Notes: generated by a model not told the origin, from the letters alone. A stretch of DNA of 64,000 bases from Streptosporangium saharense (GCF_014203715.1 NZ_JACHJP010000001.1:1156432-1220431); one strand, 5' to 3'; counted from the stretch's first letter, positions 52,785 to 62,361 are shown. A program made the numbers and translations.

Positions 52785-54335
52785 ATGGCCATCCGCACGG
52801 AGGGGGCCGTCATCAGCACCTCGACACCGGCCGTCGAGCTTGCGGGGATCACCAAGAGGTTCCCCGGCGTCGTGGCCAACCGCGACATCTCCCTGTCCGT
52901 CCAGCAAGGCCACGTGCACGCCGTCGTCGGCGAGAACGGCGCGGGCAAGTCAACCCTCATGAAGATCCTGTACGGCATGCAGCGCCCCGACGAGGGCGAG
53001 ATCCGAGTCAACGGCACGAGCGTGACCTTCAAGTCCCCCTCGGACGCCATCGCCGTGGGCATCGGCATGGTCCACCAGCACTTCATGCTCGCCGACAACC
53101 TCACGGTCCTGGAGAACGTGATCCTCGGCAGCGAGCCCCGCGTCGGCGGGGTCGCCATCGACTTCGGCGCCGCACGCGGCAGGATCAAGCAGATCTCCGA
53201 CTCCTACGGCCTCGGGGTCGATCCCGACGCCATGGTCGAGGACCTGGGGGTCGGCGCCAGGCAGCGGGTCGAGATCCTCAAGGTCCTCTACCGGGGCGCC
53301 CGCATCCTCATCCTCGACGAGCCGACCGCGGTGCTCGTGCCGCAGGAGGTCGAGGAGCTCTTCGAGAACCTGCGCGGGCTGGTCAGCGAGGGCCTGACGA
53401 TCATCTTCATCTCCCACAAGCTGGACGAGGTGCTCTCGGTCGCCGACGCGGTCACCGTCATCAGGCGTGGCACCACCGTCGCCGAGGTCAGCCCCAGGGA
53501 CGTCACCGCCAGGCAGCTCGCCGAGCTGATGGTCGGCAGCGAACTGCCGAGCCCGGAGACACGCGAGTCGACAGTCACCGACGAGGTCGCCTTCTCCGTG
53601 CGGGACCTGACGGTCCGCGCGCCCGACGGCAGGGTCCTCGTCGAGGGGGTCGGCTTCGACATCCACCGGGGCGAGGTGCTCGGCATCGCGGGCGTCGAGG
53701 GCAACGGGCAGGCCGAGCTGGTCGAGGCCGTCATGGGGATGCGCGAGGCGGAAGGACGGCTCCTCCTCGGCGAGGAGGACATCTCGGCCTGGCCGACGCT
53801 GCGCCGCCGTGAGGCGGGCATCGGCTACATCCCCGAGGACCGGCACCGGCACGGCCTGCTGCTTGAGGCGCCGCTGTGGGAGAACCGGATCCTCGGCCAC
53901 CAGACACAGAAACCGAACGTCAAGGGCCCCTGGATCGACCGCGCCGGAGCCCGCAAGGACACCCGGCGCATCGTCGAGGAGTACGACGTCCGTACGCCCG
54001 GGATCGACGTGGACGCCGCGGCCCTGTCGGGCGGCAACCAGCAGAAACTGATCGTCGGCAGGGAGATGAGCGGGGAGCCGGTCCTGCTGATCGCCTCCCA
54101 CCCGACCCGGGGTGTCGACGTCGGGGCGCAGGCCGCGATCTGGGACCACCTGAGAGCAGCCCGCGCGGCAGGCCTGGCCGTACTCCTGATCTCGGCTGAC
54201 CTGGACGAGCTGATCGGACTGTCCGACACGCTGAAGGTGATCCTGCGCGGCCGCCTGGTCGCCGACGTCGATCCGGCGGCGGTCACGCCCGAGCTGCTGG
54301 GCTCGGCCATGACGGGCGCGGGGGAGGCGGCGTGA
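52785..54335 (+). CDS. nucleoside ABC transporter ATPase
   Basis: A 516-residue double ABC ATPase of the sugar/nucleoside (RbsA/NupA-like) type. Cassette one: VGENGAGKSTLMKILYG, LGVGARQRVEILKVLYRGARILILDEPTA. Cassette two from about residue 265: GIAGVEGNGQAELVEAVMG in place of a standard Walker A, and a signature LSGGNQQKLIVGREM, with the worn second site that is usual for this class. The start at ATG 52785 lacks a clear ribosome site. The stop overlaps the first permease gene (GTGA). Confidence 0.93.
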   Translation: MAIRTEGAVISTSTPAVELAGITKRFPGVVANRDISLSVQQGHVHAVVGENGAGKSTLMKILYGMQRPDEGEIRVNGTSVTFKSPSDAIAVGIGMVHQHFMLADNLTVLENVILGSEPRVGGVAIDFGAARGRIKQISDSYGLGVDPDAMVEDLGVGARQRVEILKVLYRGARILILDEPTAVLVPQEVEELFENLRGLVSEGLTIIFISHKLDEVLSVADAVTVIRRGTTVAEVSPRDVTARQLAELMVGSELPSPETRESTVTDEVAFSVRDLTVRAPDGRVLVEGVGFDIHRGEVLGIAGVEGNGQAELVEAVMGMREAEGRLLLGEEDISAWPTLRRREAGIGYIPEDRHRHGLLLEAPLWENRILGHQTQKPNVKGPWIDRAGARKDTRRIVEEYDVRTPGIDVDAAALSGGNQQKLIVGREMSGEPVLLIASHPTRGVDVGAQAAIWDHLRAARAAGLAVLLISADLDELIGLSDTLKVILRGRLVADVDPAAVTPELLGSAMTGAGEAA

Positions 54336-55504
54336 GCGGCGGTACGGCCCGCAGCCCCGAGGCGGGTTCCACCTTCATGGACAGGCTGACGGGCAGGGTC
54401 AGACTCGGCGGCCTGCTCGCGCTGGCCGCGCCGGTCCTGGCCATCGTGTTCGCGGGACTGATCACCGCGGTCGTCCTGCTGGTCACCGGCGCCCCGCCGG
54501 TCGAGACGCTGGGCGTGATGGTCGACTACGGCGTGCAGCCCAGGCCGCTGACGCTGGCGCTGAACCTCGCCTCCGGCTACTACCTGTCGGCGCTGGCCGT
54601 GGCGATCGGGTTCAGGATGAACCTGTTCAACATCGGCGTGGACGGTCAGTACCGTCTGGCGGCGCTCATCGCGGCGGCCGTCGGCGGCGCGATCACCCTG
54701 CCCGCCCCGCTGCACGTCGCCGCGATCCTCCTGGTGGCCGTGCTGGTCGGCGCGGGCTGGGCGTCGATCGCGGCGGTGCTGAAGGTCAGGCGCGGGGTCA
54801 GCGAGGTCATCTCCACGATTATGCTGAACGCCATCGCGACCGCCCTCGGCTCCTGGCTGCTCAACAAGGACCGGTTCGCGGTTGAGGTCGCGGGCAGCAA
54901 CAACATCGGCACCCAGCCGCTCGGCCCCTCCGCCCAGGTCCCCGGCATCCCGCTCATCCCGGGCACCCCGCTGAAGGTGGACGGCCTGATCATCCTGGCG
55001 GCCGTCATGGGCCTGCTGTACTACGTGGTGCTCAACCGGACCCGCTTCGGCTTCGACCTGCGCGCCACCGGACGCTCCGAGCCCGCCGCCGTGGCCAGCG
55101 GCGTCAACGTCAAGCGGATGGTCCTCATCACGATGATCATGTCCGGGGCGGTCGCGGGCCTGGCGGGCATGCCGAACCTGCTGGGCGAGTCCTACAGTTA
55201 CAGCCTGAACTTCCCGCCGGGGCTCGGGTTCACCGGCATCGCGATCGCGCTGCTCGGCCGTAACAACCCGGTGGGCATCGCCTTCGGCGCGCTGCTGTGG
55301 GCCTTCCTCGACACCTCGTCGAACATCCTGCAGATCCACGACATCTCCCCGGAGATCGTCGAGATCATGAAGGGCGCGATCGTGCTCTCGGTGATCGTCG
55401 CCTACGAGCTGGTCCACCGCTACCAGATCGCGGCGGGACAGCGCAGGGTGAGCAGGGAGCTGTCCGGCGGGCCCACGGTCCAGGCCGAAGGAGCGTCGGC
55501 ATGA
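54332..55504 (+). CDS. nucleoside ABC transporter permease 1
   Basis: A 390-residue permease of the BPD-type 2 class with eight or more helices (LLALAAPVLAIVFAGLITAVVLLV, ALAVAIGFRMNLFNIGVDGQY, ISTIMLNAIATALGSWLL). The FRMNLFNIGVDGQYRLAALIAA segment is typical of nucleoside/sugar permeases of this family. GGGGAGG precedes the GTG, which overlaps the ATPase stop by four bases. It forms the channel with permease 2. Confidence 0.93.
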   Translation: MSGGTARSPEAGSTFMDRLTGRVRLGGLLALAAPVLAIVFAGLITAVVLLVTGAPPVETLGVMVDYGVQPRPLTLALNLASGYYLSALAVAIGFRMNLFNIGVDGQYRLAALIAAAVGGAITLPAPLHVAAILLVAVLVGAGWASIAAVLKVRRGVSEVISTIMLNAIATALGSWLLNKDRFAVEVAGSNNIGTQPLGPSAQVPGIPLIPGTPLKVDGLIILAAVMGLLYYVVLNRTRFGFDLRATGRSEPAAVASGVNVKRMVLITMIMSGAVAGLAGMPNLLGESYSYSLNFPPGLGFTGIAIALLGRNNPVGIAFGALLWAFLDTSSNILQIHDISPEIVEIMKGAIVLSVIVAYELVHRYQIAAGQRRVSRELSGGPTVQAEGASA

Positions 55505-56778
55505 GCGAAGGCGGTCTCACCCTGACCAAGGCTCCCGTCGTGGAGCCGCCCAAGCCGCGCAGGTTCAGGGTGACCTGGCCGGTCCTGCTGTCCGCCTTCG
55601 GCGCCCTGGTCGTGCTGCTCTCGGTCACCAGGCTCGTCACCGGTGCCACCGACCTCACCTCGGCGGGGGCGGTCAACGCCGCCGTCGCGCTGGCGGTCCC
55701 GATCGGCCTCGCCGGTCTCGGCGGCCTGTGGTCGGAGCGGGCCGGCGTGGTCAACATCGGCCTCGAAGGCATGATGGTGCTGGGCACCTGGTGCGGCGCC
55801 TGGGGCGCCCTCCACTTCGGCAACCCGTGGGCGGGCGTGCTCGCCGGGGCGATCGGCGGTGCCCTCGGCGGCCTGCTGCACGCGATCGCGACCGTGACGT
55901 TCGGGGTGGACCACATCATCTCCGGCGTCGCGATCAACATCCTGGGCGTGGGCGTCACCGAGTTCCTCTCCAAGATCACTTTTGCCCAGATGCCCGGTGG
56001 CGGCGACTCCCAGTCGCCCCCGGTGCCCAAGCCGGGGCAGGTGAGCGTGCCCGGCGTCGGGGACGGGCTGGCCGCCCTGGAGTCCGGCCACTGGTTCCTC
56101 GTCTCCGACCTGGCGGGCATCGTGCGGGGCCTGCTGACGAACGTCTCACTCTTCACGGTCCTGGCCATCGCGCTGGTCCCGCTGAGCTACTACGTGCTGT
56201 GGCGTACGGCCTTCGGCCTGCGGCTGCGTTCCTGCGGCGAGCGCCCGGTCGCGGCGGAGTCGCTGGGCGTCAACGTCTACTCCTACAAGTACGCCGCGGT
56301 GCTCGTCTCCGGCGCGCTGGCCGGGCTCGGTGGGGCGTTCCTGTCGCTGGTGGCCGCGACCGCCTACCGGGAGGGACAGACCGGAGGCCGCGGCTTCATC
56401 GGTCTGGCCGCGATGATCTTCGGCAACTGGCGTCCCGGTGGCCTGGCCGCGGGCGCGACGCTGTTCGGCTACACCGACGCGCTCCAGCTGCGCAGGGGCG
56501 GGGAGTCGGTGCACGCGCTGCTGCTCGTGGTGGCGATCCTCGTCGCCGCGGCGGCCGTCTACCAGCTCGTCGTCCAGCGGCGTACCCGGGCCGCGGTGAT
56601 CAGCGGGATCGCGGCGGTCGCGGTCTTCGTGGTGTTCGCGCTGACCACCACCGTCCCCTCGGAGTTCACCTCGGTCGCCCCGCACATCACGACGCTGCTG
56701 GTGCTCTCGCTGGCCGCCCAGCGGCTGCGTCCACCGGCCGCAGACGGCGTGCCGTACCGCAGAGGGCAGGCGAAGTGA
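55501..56778 (+). CDS. nucleoside ABC transporter permease 2
   Basis: A 425-residue permease, partner of permease 1. ATG 55501 overlaps the previous stop (ATGA). Motifs are GGLWSERAGVVNIGLEGMMVLG, FGVDHIISGVAINILGVGVTEFL, RLRSCGERPVAAESLGVNVYSYKYAAVLVSG and GRGFIGLAAMIFGNWRPGG, all of the BMP-linked permease class. The C-terminal part after about residue 350 has two or three extra hydrophobic helices (VHALLLVVAILVAAAAVYQLV, AVISGIAAVAVFVVFALTT) beyond the core. The stop overlaps the start of cdd. Confidence 0.92.
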   Translation: MSEGGLTLTKAPVVEPPKPRRFRVTWPVLLSAFGALVVLLSVTRLVTGATDLTSAGAVNAAVALAVPIGLAGLGGLWSERAGVVNIGLEGMMVLGTWCGAWGALHFGNPWAGVLAGAIGGALGGLLHAIATVTFGVDHIISGVAINILGVGVTEFLSKITFAQMPGGGDSQSPPVPKPGQVSVPGVGDGLAALESGHWFLVSDLAGIVRGLLTNVSLFTVLAIALVPLSYYVLWRTAFGLRLRSCGERPVAAESLGVNVYSYKYAAVLVSGALAGLGGAFLSLVAATAYREGQTGGRGFIGLAAMIFGNWRPGGLAAGATLFGYTDALQLRRGGESVHALLLVVAILVAAAAVYQLVVQRRTRAAVISGIAAVAVFVVFALTTTVPSEFTSVAPHITTLLVLSLAAQRLRPPAADGVPYRRGQAK

Positions 56779-57179
56779 GCACGGCGAGCGTGGACTGGGC
56801 GGCGCTCAGGGCGGAGGCCGCGCGGGTGATGGCGCACGCCTACGCGCCCTACTCGAAGTTCCCCGTCGGCGCCGCGGCCCTGGTCGACGACGGGCGGCTC
56901 GTCTCCGGCTGCAACGTGGAGAACGCCTCCTACGGCCTTGGCCTGTGCGCCGAGTGTGGCCTGGTCAGCGCGTTGCAGGCGTCCGGGGGCGGCAGGCTGG
57001 TGGCCTTCACCTGCGTGGACGGCCGTGGGGAGCTGCTGATGCCGTGCGGCAGGTGCAGGCAGTTGCTGCTGGAGTTCGGCGGCCCCGGACTGCTCGTGGA
57101 GACCGTCGATGGCCCCAGGCCGCTGGCGGAGATCCTGCCCTACGCGTTCGGGCCGGACGACCTGGAACGGGGAGACTGA
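56775..57179 (+). CDS. cdd: cytidine deaminase
   Basis: A 134-residue homotetrameric-type cytidine deaminase that turns cytidine and deoxycytidine into uridine and deoxyuridine. The zinc site is Cys58-Ala-Glu60 in GLGLCAECGL with Cys91 and Cys94 in MPCGRCRQLLLEF. The substrate loop has VSGCNVENASYGL. The GTG overlaps the permease stop by four bases. It starts salvage of the nucleosides brought in by the transporter. Confidence 0.97.
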   Translation: MSTASVDWAALRAEAARVMAHAYAPYSKFPVGAAALVDDGRLVSGCNVENASYGLGLCAECGLVSALQASGGGRLVAFTCVDGRGELLMPCGRCRQLLLEFGGPGLLVETVDGPRPLAEILPYAFGPDDLERGD

Positions 57180-57183
57180 AGCG

Positions 57184-58455
57184 TTGGACGCGGTCGACGT
57201 CATCGTCACCAAACGGGACGGCCGTGAGCTGTCCACCGGGCAGATCGACTGGGTGGTGGACGCCTACACCCGGGGCGTGGTCGCCGACGAGCAGATGTCG
57301 GCGCTGGCGATGGCCATCCTGCTCAACGGCATGAACCGCGGGGAGATCGCCGACTGGACCCAGGCCATGATCCGTTCGGGCTCCAGGATGGACTGGTCGG
57401 GGCTGCCTGGCCGTACGACCGACAAGCACTCGACGGGCGGCGTCGGAGACAAGATCACGCTGCCGCTGGCGCCGCTGGTGGCCGCGTGCGGCGGCTACGT
57501 CCCGCAGCTTTCCGGGCGGGGCCTCGGGCACACCGGGGGGACGCTGGACAAGCTGGAGTCCATCCCCGGCTGGCGTGCCTCGCTGTCGGGCGCGGAGATG
57601 CTCGGCGTGCTCGGCGAGACCGGGGCGGTGATCTGCGCGGCGGGGGAGGGGCTCGCCCCGGCCGACAGGAAGCTGTACGCGCTGCGCGACGTGACGGGCA
57701 CCGTCGAGTCGATCCCGTTGATCGCCTCCTCGATCATGTCCAAGAAGATCGCCGAGGGCACCGGCGCCCTGGTCCTGGACGTGAAGGTCGGCTCCGGCGC
57801 CTTCATGAAGACCGTGGAGCGTGCCCGTGAGCTGGCCACGACCATGGTCGAGCTGGGTACGGACGCCGGGGTGCGCACGGTGGCGCTGCTCACCGCGATG
57901 GACCGCCCGCTGGGCAGGACCGTGGGCAACGCCCTTGAGGTGGCCGAGTCGGTCGAGGTGCTCGCGGGCGGCGGTCCTTCCGACGTGGTCGAGCTGACAC
58001 TGCGGCTCGCCAACGAGATGCTCCAGGCCGCGGGAATCGACGGCGACCCCGAGCGGGCGCTGCGGGACGGTTCGGCGATGGACGTCTGGCGCCGCATGAT
58101 CACCGCCCAGGGTGGCGACCCCGACGCGCCGCTGCCCGTGGCCGCCGAGACGCTTGAGGTCACCGCGCCCGCCTCCGGCGTGCTGACCAGTCTCGACGCG
58201 TACGGCGTGGGCCTTGCCGCCTGGCGGCTCGGCGCGGGCAGGGCGCGCAAGGAGGACCCGGTCTCCTTCGGCGCGGGCGTCGTGCTGCACGCGGCCCTCG
58301 GCGAGACCGTACGGCGGGGGCAGCCGCTGATGACCCTGCACGCCGACGACGCCTCCCGCTTCGAACGGGCGCTGGCCGCGCTCGACGGCGCCTACGTCAT
58401 CGACGGGGACGACGCCGGGGCGCTGCCGTTGGTGATCGACCGGATCACGGCCTGA
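57184..58455 (+). CDS. deoA: thymidine (pyrimidine-nucleoside) phosphorylase
   Basis: A 423-residue phosphorylase that splits thymidine or deoxyuridine into base and deoxyribose 1-phosphate. It has DVIVTKRDGRELSTGQIDWVVDAYTRG, the family signature SGRGLGHTGGTLDKLESIPG, the phosphate-binding KHSTGGVGDK and DVKVGSGAFMKT. The TTG at 57184 has GGGGAG eight bases upstream and begins DAVDVIVTKRDG; it follows cdd by four bases. It is the last gene of the uptake and salvage operon. Its end overlaps the convergent TetR gene by 11 bases. Confidence 0.96.
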   Translation: MDAVDVIVTKRDGRELSTGQIDWVVDAYTRGVVADEQMSALAMAILLNGMNRGEIADWTQAMIRSGSRMDWSGLPGRTTDKHSTGGVGDKITLPLAPLVAACGGYVPQLSGRGLGHTGGTLDKLESIPGWRASLSGAEMLGVLGETGAVICAAGEGLAPADRKLYALRDVTGTVESIPLIASSIMSKKIAEGTGALVLDVKVGSGAFMKTVERARELATTMVELGTDAGVRTVALLTAMDRPLGRTVGNALEVAESVEVLAGGGPSDVVELTLRLANEMLQAAGIDGDPERALRDGSAMDVWRRMITAQGGDPDAPLPVAAETLEVTAPASGVLTSLDAYGVGLAAWRLGAGRARKEDPVSFGAGVVLHAALGETVRRGQPLMTLHADDASRFERALAALDGAYVIDGDDAGALPLVIDRITA

Positions 58456-59011
58456 TCTGGGGATTCAGGCTCAGAAGCCTGTCGACAAGGGTGCGGGCGT
58501 GGTCGGGGCCGGCCGGACGGTTGAAGAACATCGCGTGGTAGTACAGGGGCGCGATGACCACCTCCATCAGTTCGAGCAGCGTCGGGGGGCGCTCCCCGCG
58601 CCCGGCGGCCCTGTCGAGCATGTTCTGCAGCTGAACCCCTCGCTCGATCAGGAAGGTCTCGCCCTCGGGGCCGCGTGAGCCGATCATGGCCGCGCGCAGG
58701 TAGAGACTGCCCAGCGGCCCCGCGACGTCCTCGGCCACCTGGAGCGCGTAGGCCTCCAGGTCACCGCGGAGCGTGCCCGTGTCGGGCACCGGCGACCCCT
58801 GGGACAGGCGCTCGACCACCACGTCGTCAACCAGCGCGTTGAGCGTGCCCCAGCGGCGGTAGATCGTGGCCTGGTGCACGCCGGACCGCTCGGCCACCAC
58901 GGCGATGCTCAGGTCGTCCCATTTGTCCTCCCGCAGCAGGTCGAGCACCGCCTCGTGCACGGCCGTCCTGACCCTCGCGGTACGGCCTCCCGGTCTCTGC
59001 GCAGGTTGCAT
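58445..59011 (-). CDS. TetR family transcriptional regulator
   Basis: A 188-residue regulator with an N-terminal HTH (VRTAVHEAVLDLLREDKWDDLS, VAERSGVHQATIYRRWGTLNALVDDVV) and a C-terminal ligand domain of the TetR_C type with LGSLYLRAAMIG. It is divergent from the alpha/beta hydrolase gene, and an AT-rich stretch with inverted repeats (59021-59088) lies between them. It probably represses that gene. Confidence 0.92.
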   Translation of the reverse strand: MQPAQRPGGRTARVRTAVHEAVLDLLREDKWDDLSIAVVAERSGVHQATIYRRWGTLNALVDDVVVERLSQGSPVPDTGTLRGDLEAYALQVAEDVAGPLGSLYLRAAMIGSRGPEGETFLIERGVQLQNMLDRAAGRGERPPTLLELMEVVIAPLYYHAMFFNRPAGPDHARTLVDRLLSLNPQIRP

Positions 59012-59020
59012 GGGGACATC

Positions 59021-59088
59021 TTAACGCGAACCTTCTTGCTTTAATGACGGAGCCGCGTTACCTTGAAGCGAAATCACTCGCATTAAGG
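59021..59088. promoter_or_regulatory. operator/promoter region between TetR and hydrolase
   Basis: TAACGCG (59022-59028) and CGCGTTA (59054-59060) form a spaced inverted repeat. CTTTAATG (59039-59046) and CATTAAGG (59081-59088) form a second, imperfect one. The stretch is AT-rich for this genome. The hydrolase ribosome site AAGGAG (59085-59090) overlaps the last arm, so repressor binding would block it directly. Confidence 0.45.
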
Positions 59089-59096
59089 AGTTCGGG

Positions 59097-60278
59097 GTGC
59101 GACCGTTCATCTTCGATGAAGACACCACGTTCTGGTACGAGACGCTGCGCATGTTCGGCCACATCGCCTACGGCGGCGCCGACTTCGGCGAGGTCGTCAC
59201 GACCGCCCAGCGCATCGCCGAGAGCGACTACGACAGCTGGCACGACGGGTGGCTGGCCACGGCGGACCGGGTGGCGGCCGAGGCGGAGCGCTCTCTTGAG
59301 CAGGGACACCGGATCAGCGCCGCCGACGGCCTCCTGCGCGCGTCCAACTACTACCGCGCCGCCGAGTTCTTCCTGCACGGCGACCCGGAGGACCCGCGCG
59401 TCGACGCCGCCTACGCGCGGCAGGTCGCGACCTTCAGGGAGTTCGCCAAGATCCGTGACATCGAGCCGGTCGAGATCCCCTACGAGGGGACCACGCTGCC
59501 CGGCTACTTCTACCGTGGCGACGGGGGTGCCACGGTCGTCATGCACAACGGCTTCGACGGCAGCGTGGAGGAGATGCACTTCTTCGGCGCCGCCGCGCTG
59601 CGGGAACGCGGCTTCAACGTGCTGACCTTCGACGGCCCCGGGCAGCCGGGCGCCGTCAGAAAGGGCCTGGTCTTCCGGCCCGACTGGGAGAACGTGGTCG
59701 GCCCGGCGCTCGACTGGCTCGCGGCCAGGCCGTACGTGGACCGGGAGCGGGTCGCGCTGCTCGGGGCGAGCATGGGCGGGCTGCTGGCGCCGCGCGCGGC
59801 GGCGTTCGAGCCCAGGGTCAGGGCGCTGGTCGCCTTCGACGGCGTCTACGACATGGGCATCGTCATCGCCGAGAGGTTCGGCGGCGACAGGAAGGCGGCC
59901 CGGGAGTCCCTCGACGACCCCGGGGCCGACGCGTTCATGCGTGAGCTGATGGAACAGGACGCGGTCGCGCGCTGGGCCATCGGCCACGGCACCTGGGTGA
60001 CCGGGACCTCGCCGAGCGGCTACGCCAGGGCGATGCTCGACGACTATCACCTGGGGGATGGCGTCGCCGAGCGGATCGCCTGCCCGACGCTCGTCTGCTC
60101 GGCCCCCGACGACTTCACCTTCAAGGGCCAGCCCGAGACCCTGTACGCCCACCTGACCTGCGAGAAGACGCTCATCGAGTTCGGTGAGGCGGAGGGGGCC
60201 GACGCCCACTGCCAGTCGGGCGCCCAGCGCCTGGCGATGGCCCGCATCGGTAACTGGCTGGAGAGGACGTTCCGATGA
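59097..60278 (+). CDS. alpha/beta hydrolase, dihydroxypseudooxynicotine-hydrolase-like
   Basis: A 393-residue hydrolase with a helical N-terminal region (about 1-120, containing RISAADGLLRASNYYRAAEFFLHG) before the alpha/beta fold. This layout is that of the 2,6-dihydroxypseudooxynicotine hydrolase and FrsA-like group, which can cleave C-C bonds next to a ketone. The nucleophile Ser is in LLGASMGGLLAPRAA; a late Asp (CSAPDDFTFKG) and His (GADAHCQSG) complete the triad. AAGGAG lies six bases before the GTG. TetR control is likely. The substrate cannot be told. Confidence 0.88.
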   Translation: MRPFIFDEDTTFWYETLRMFGHIAYGGADFGEVVTTAQRIAESDYDSWHDGWLATADRVAAEAERSLEQGHRISAADGLLRASNYYRAAEFFLHGDPEDPRVDAAYARQVATFREFAKIRDIEPVEIPYEGTTLPGYFYRGDGGATVVMHNGFDGSVEEMHFFGAAALRERGFNVLTFDGPGQPGAVRKGLVFRPDWENVVGPALDWLAARPYVDRERVALLGASMGGLLAPRAAAFEPRVRALVAFDGVYDMGIVIAERFGGDRKAARESLDDPGADAFMRELMEQDAVARWAIGHGTWVTGTSPSGYARAMLDDYHLGDGVAERIACPTLVCSAPDDFTFKGQPETLYAHLTCEKTLIEFGEAEGADAHCQSGAQRLAMARIGNWLERTFR

Positions 60279-60354
60279 GAACCACGGCGCCGTCGGCGCG
60301 TGGAGCGGGTGATCACGGCTTCCTGAGCCTCACCCGGGGCCGTGCATCGGGCCG

Positions 60355-60765
60355 TCAGACCTCGGCGGGTCGCAGCTCCGCGGGCTTCGCGGGCTCGGCG
60401 GCGAAGACCTGGCGCAGGACGGCCCGGTGGGTGGGCACGGCCTCCCTGTGGCGGGTGCGGCCCTCGTCGGTGATGCGGACGAACACCCCGCGCCGGTCGG
60501 CCTCGCACATGTTCCTGCAGACCAGACCGGCCTTCTCAAGCCGTGCGATCAACCGCGAACACGCGCTCTGACTGAGGTGGACGGCGTCGGCCACCTCCTG
60601 GACGCGGTATTTCTCCCGGCCGCCCTCGACCATGCGCTCCAGGACCTCGAACTCGCTCATCCCGAGGCGGTGCCGTTCGGAGAGCTCGCGTTCCAGCACG
60701 CACGAGGCCGCGGCGTGCTTGGCCAGCACGTCTCGCCACTTCTGCACGACGGGGTCCTCGTTCAT
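60355..60765 (-). CDS. MarR family transcriptional regulator
   Basis: A 136-residue winged-helix regulator (LGMSEFEVLERMVEGGREKYRVQEVADAVHLSQSACSRLIARLEKAGLVCR, with wing DRRGVFVRITDEGRTRHRE). ATG 60765 begins NEDPVVQKWRD; in-frame ATG 60777 and TTG 60792 are alternatives and none has a strong ribosome site. It is divergent from a 14-TM exporter with operator-like inverted repeats between, the standard MarR-exporter pair. Confidence 0.9.
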   Translation of the reverse strand: MNEDPVVQKWRDVLAKHAAASCVLERELSERHRLGMSEFEVLERMVEGGREKYRVQEVADAVHLSQSACSRLIARLEKAGLVCRNMCEADRRGVFVRITDEGRTRHREAVPTHRAVLRQVFAAEPAKPAELRPAEV

Positions 60766-60792
60766 GCGGCGGAGCATACCATGTCCCGTCAA

Positions 60793-60810
60793 TTAATGCA
60801 CACGAATTAA
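60793..60810. promoter_or_regulatory. MarR-type operator
   Basis: TTAAT (60793-60797) and ATTAA (60806-60810) form an AT-rich inverted repeat with an eight-base spacer, and TTGCATTAGATGC follows at about 60816. Such AT-rich dyads are usual MarR sites. They lie between the divergent MarR and exporter genes. Confidence 0.5.
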
Positions 60811-60839
60811 GTTCGCTTGCATTAGATGCGTCTGCATGT

Positions 60840-62282
60840 ATGGTTGTCCGCATGCTTTCCTCCACGGAAGAGCGCTGGGACGCGCGCCTCTGGGCAGCGC
60901 TCGCGGTGCTCTGCGCCGTCATCTTCCTCGACGCTCTCGACGTCTCGATGGTGGGAGTCGCGCTGCCGTCCATCCAGGCTGACCTGGGACTTTCCACCTC
61001 CGCGCTGCAGTGGGTGGTCAGCGGCTACGTGCTCGGATACGGCGGCCTCCTGCTGCTCGGCGGCCGTACCGCCGACCTTCTCGGGCGGCGCAGGGTGTTC
61101 CTGGCCGCTCTCGCCGTCTTCGTGTTCGCCTCACTCCTCGGCGGCCTGGTCAACGACGGCACGCTGCTGATCGCCGCCCGGTTCGTCAAGGGCGTCAGCG
61201 CCGCCTTCACCGCCCCCGCCGCGCTGTCCATCATCACCACGACCTTCGCCGAGGGCCCCGCCCGCAACAGGGCCCTGAGCGTCTTCACCGCCTCCGGCGC
61301 CAGCGGATTCTCCCTGGGCCTGGTCATCTCCGGCTTCCTGACCGAACTCGGCTGGCGCTGGACGTTCCTCATGCCGGTCCCCGTCGCGATCATCGCGCTG
61401 TTCGCGGCCCTGAAGTTCCTGCCCAAGCGGCACGAGGAGCGGGCCGAGAGCGGCCACGACCTCGTCGGCGCGGTGACGATCACCGCCTCCATGCTGCTGC
61501 TCGTCTTCACCGTCGTCGAGGCGCCCGCCGCAGGCTGGTTCTCCCTGCGCACGATCGCCTCCCTCGTCGGCGCCGCCGTACTGCTCGGCCTGTTCGTGCT
61601 GACCGAGTCGAAGGTCAGGCACCCTCTGGTACGGCTCGGCATCCTGCGCTCGGGGCCCATCGTCCGGGCCAACCTCGGACTGGTGATCCTGTTCGGCTCC
61701 TACGTCGGCTTCCAGTTCGTGGCCATGCAGTACTTCCAGAACTTCCTGCACTGGTCGGCCCTGGAGACCGCGCTGGCCTTCCTGCCCGCCGGTGTCCTGG
61801 TGGCCGTGACCTCGACCAAGATGGGCAGCCTGGCCGACAGGTTCGGCACCGGAAGGCTGATCGCGATCGGCTCGGCCTCGCTCGCGGGGGCATTCGCCCT
61901 GTTCCTGAGGGTCGACGCCAACCCCAGCCTGGGCACGCTGATCATCCCCGGCATGGTCCTGCTGGGCATCGCCTTCGCCCTGTCCTTCCCCTCGCTGAAC
62001 ATCCAGGCGACCAACGGCGTCGCCGACGACGAGCAGGGCCTTGCCTCCGGCCTGCTCAACACCTCGGGGCAGGTCGGCGGAGCCATCGTGCTGGCCGTCG
62101 TGACCGCCGTGCTCACCTCGAACACCAGCGCCAACCCGCTCGACGCCTTCCACGCCGCGATCATGGTCTCCGCGATCCTCGCCGTGGTCGGCCTGCTGGT
62201 CGCCCTCACCGGCCTGCGCCGCCCCCGCGCGCTGCCCGAGGTCGAGGACACCGGGGAGGACAGGGTGCTGGAAACCGTCTGA
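60840..62282 (+). CDS. DHA2 family (14-TM) MFS drug exporter
   Basis: A 480-residue exporter with 14 predicted helices. It has LDALDVSMVGVALPSI in the first helix, the loop motif GGRTADLLGRRRVFLAAL, motif C-like SGASGFSLGLVISGFL and a long central segment before LGILRSGPIVRANLGLVILFGSYVGFQF. ATG 60852 (LSSTEERWDARLW) is an alternative start. Transcription is probably released by the MarR ligand. A terminator follows. Confidence 0.92.
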   Translation: MVVRMLSSTEERWDARLWAALAVLCAVIFLDALDVSMVGVALPSIQADLGLSTSALQWVVSGYVLGYGGLLLLGGRTADLLGRRRVFLAALAVFVFASLLGGLVNDGTLLIAARFVKGVSAAFTAPAALSIITTTFAEGPARNRALSVFTASGASGFSLGLVISGFLTELGWRWTFLMPVPVAIIALFAALKFLPKRHEERAESGHDLVGAVTITASMLLLVFTVVEAPAAGWFSLRTIASLVGAAVLLGLFVLTESKVRHPLVRLGILRSGPIVRANLGLVILFGSYVGFQFVAMQYFQNFLHWSALETALAFLPAGVLVAVTSTKMGSLADRFGTGRLIAIGSASLAGAFALFLRVDANPSLGTLIIPGMVLLGIAFALSFPSLNIQATNGVADDEQGLASGLLNTSGQVGGAIVLAVVTAVLTSNTSANPLDAFHAAIMVSAILAVVGLLVALTGLRRPRALPEVEDTGEDRVLETV

Positions 62283-62320
62283 ACCCAGGCGCGAGCCGTA
62301 CGGCACGCACACCGGCCAGG

Positions 62321-62361
62321 GGGCCGCCGACGCAGAAACCGGGGCGCGTCGGCGGCCCTTT
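62321..62361 (+). terminator. terminator of the exporter
   Basis: GGGCCGCCGACGC (62321-62333) pairs perfectly with GCGTCGGCGGCCC (62346-62358), 13 base pairs, 12-base loop, followed by TTT. Confidence 0.85.
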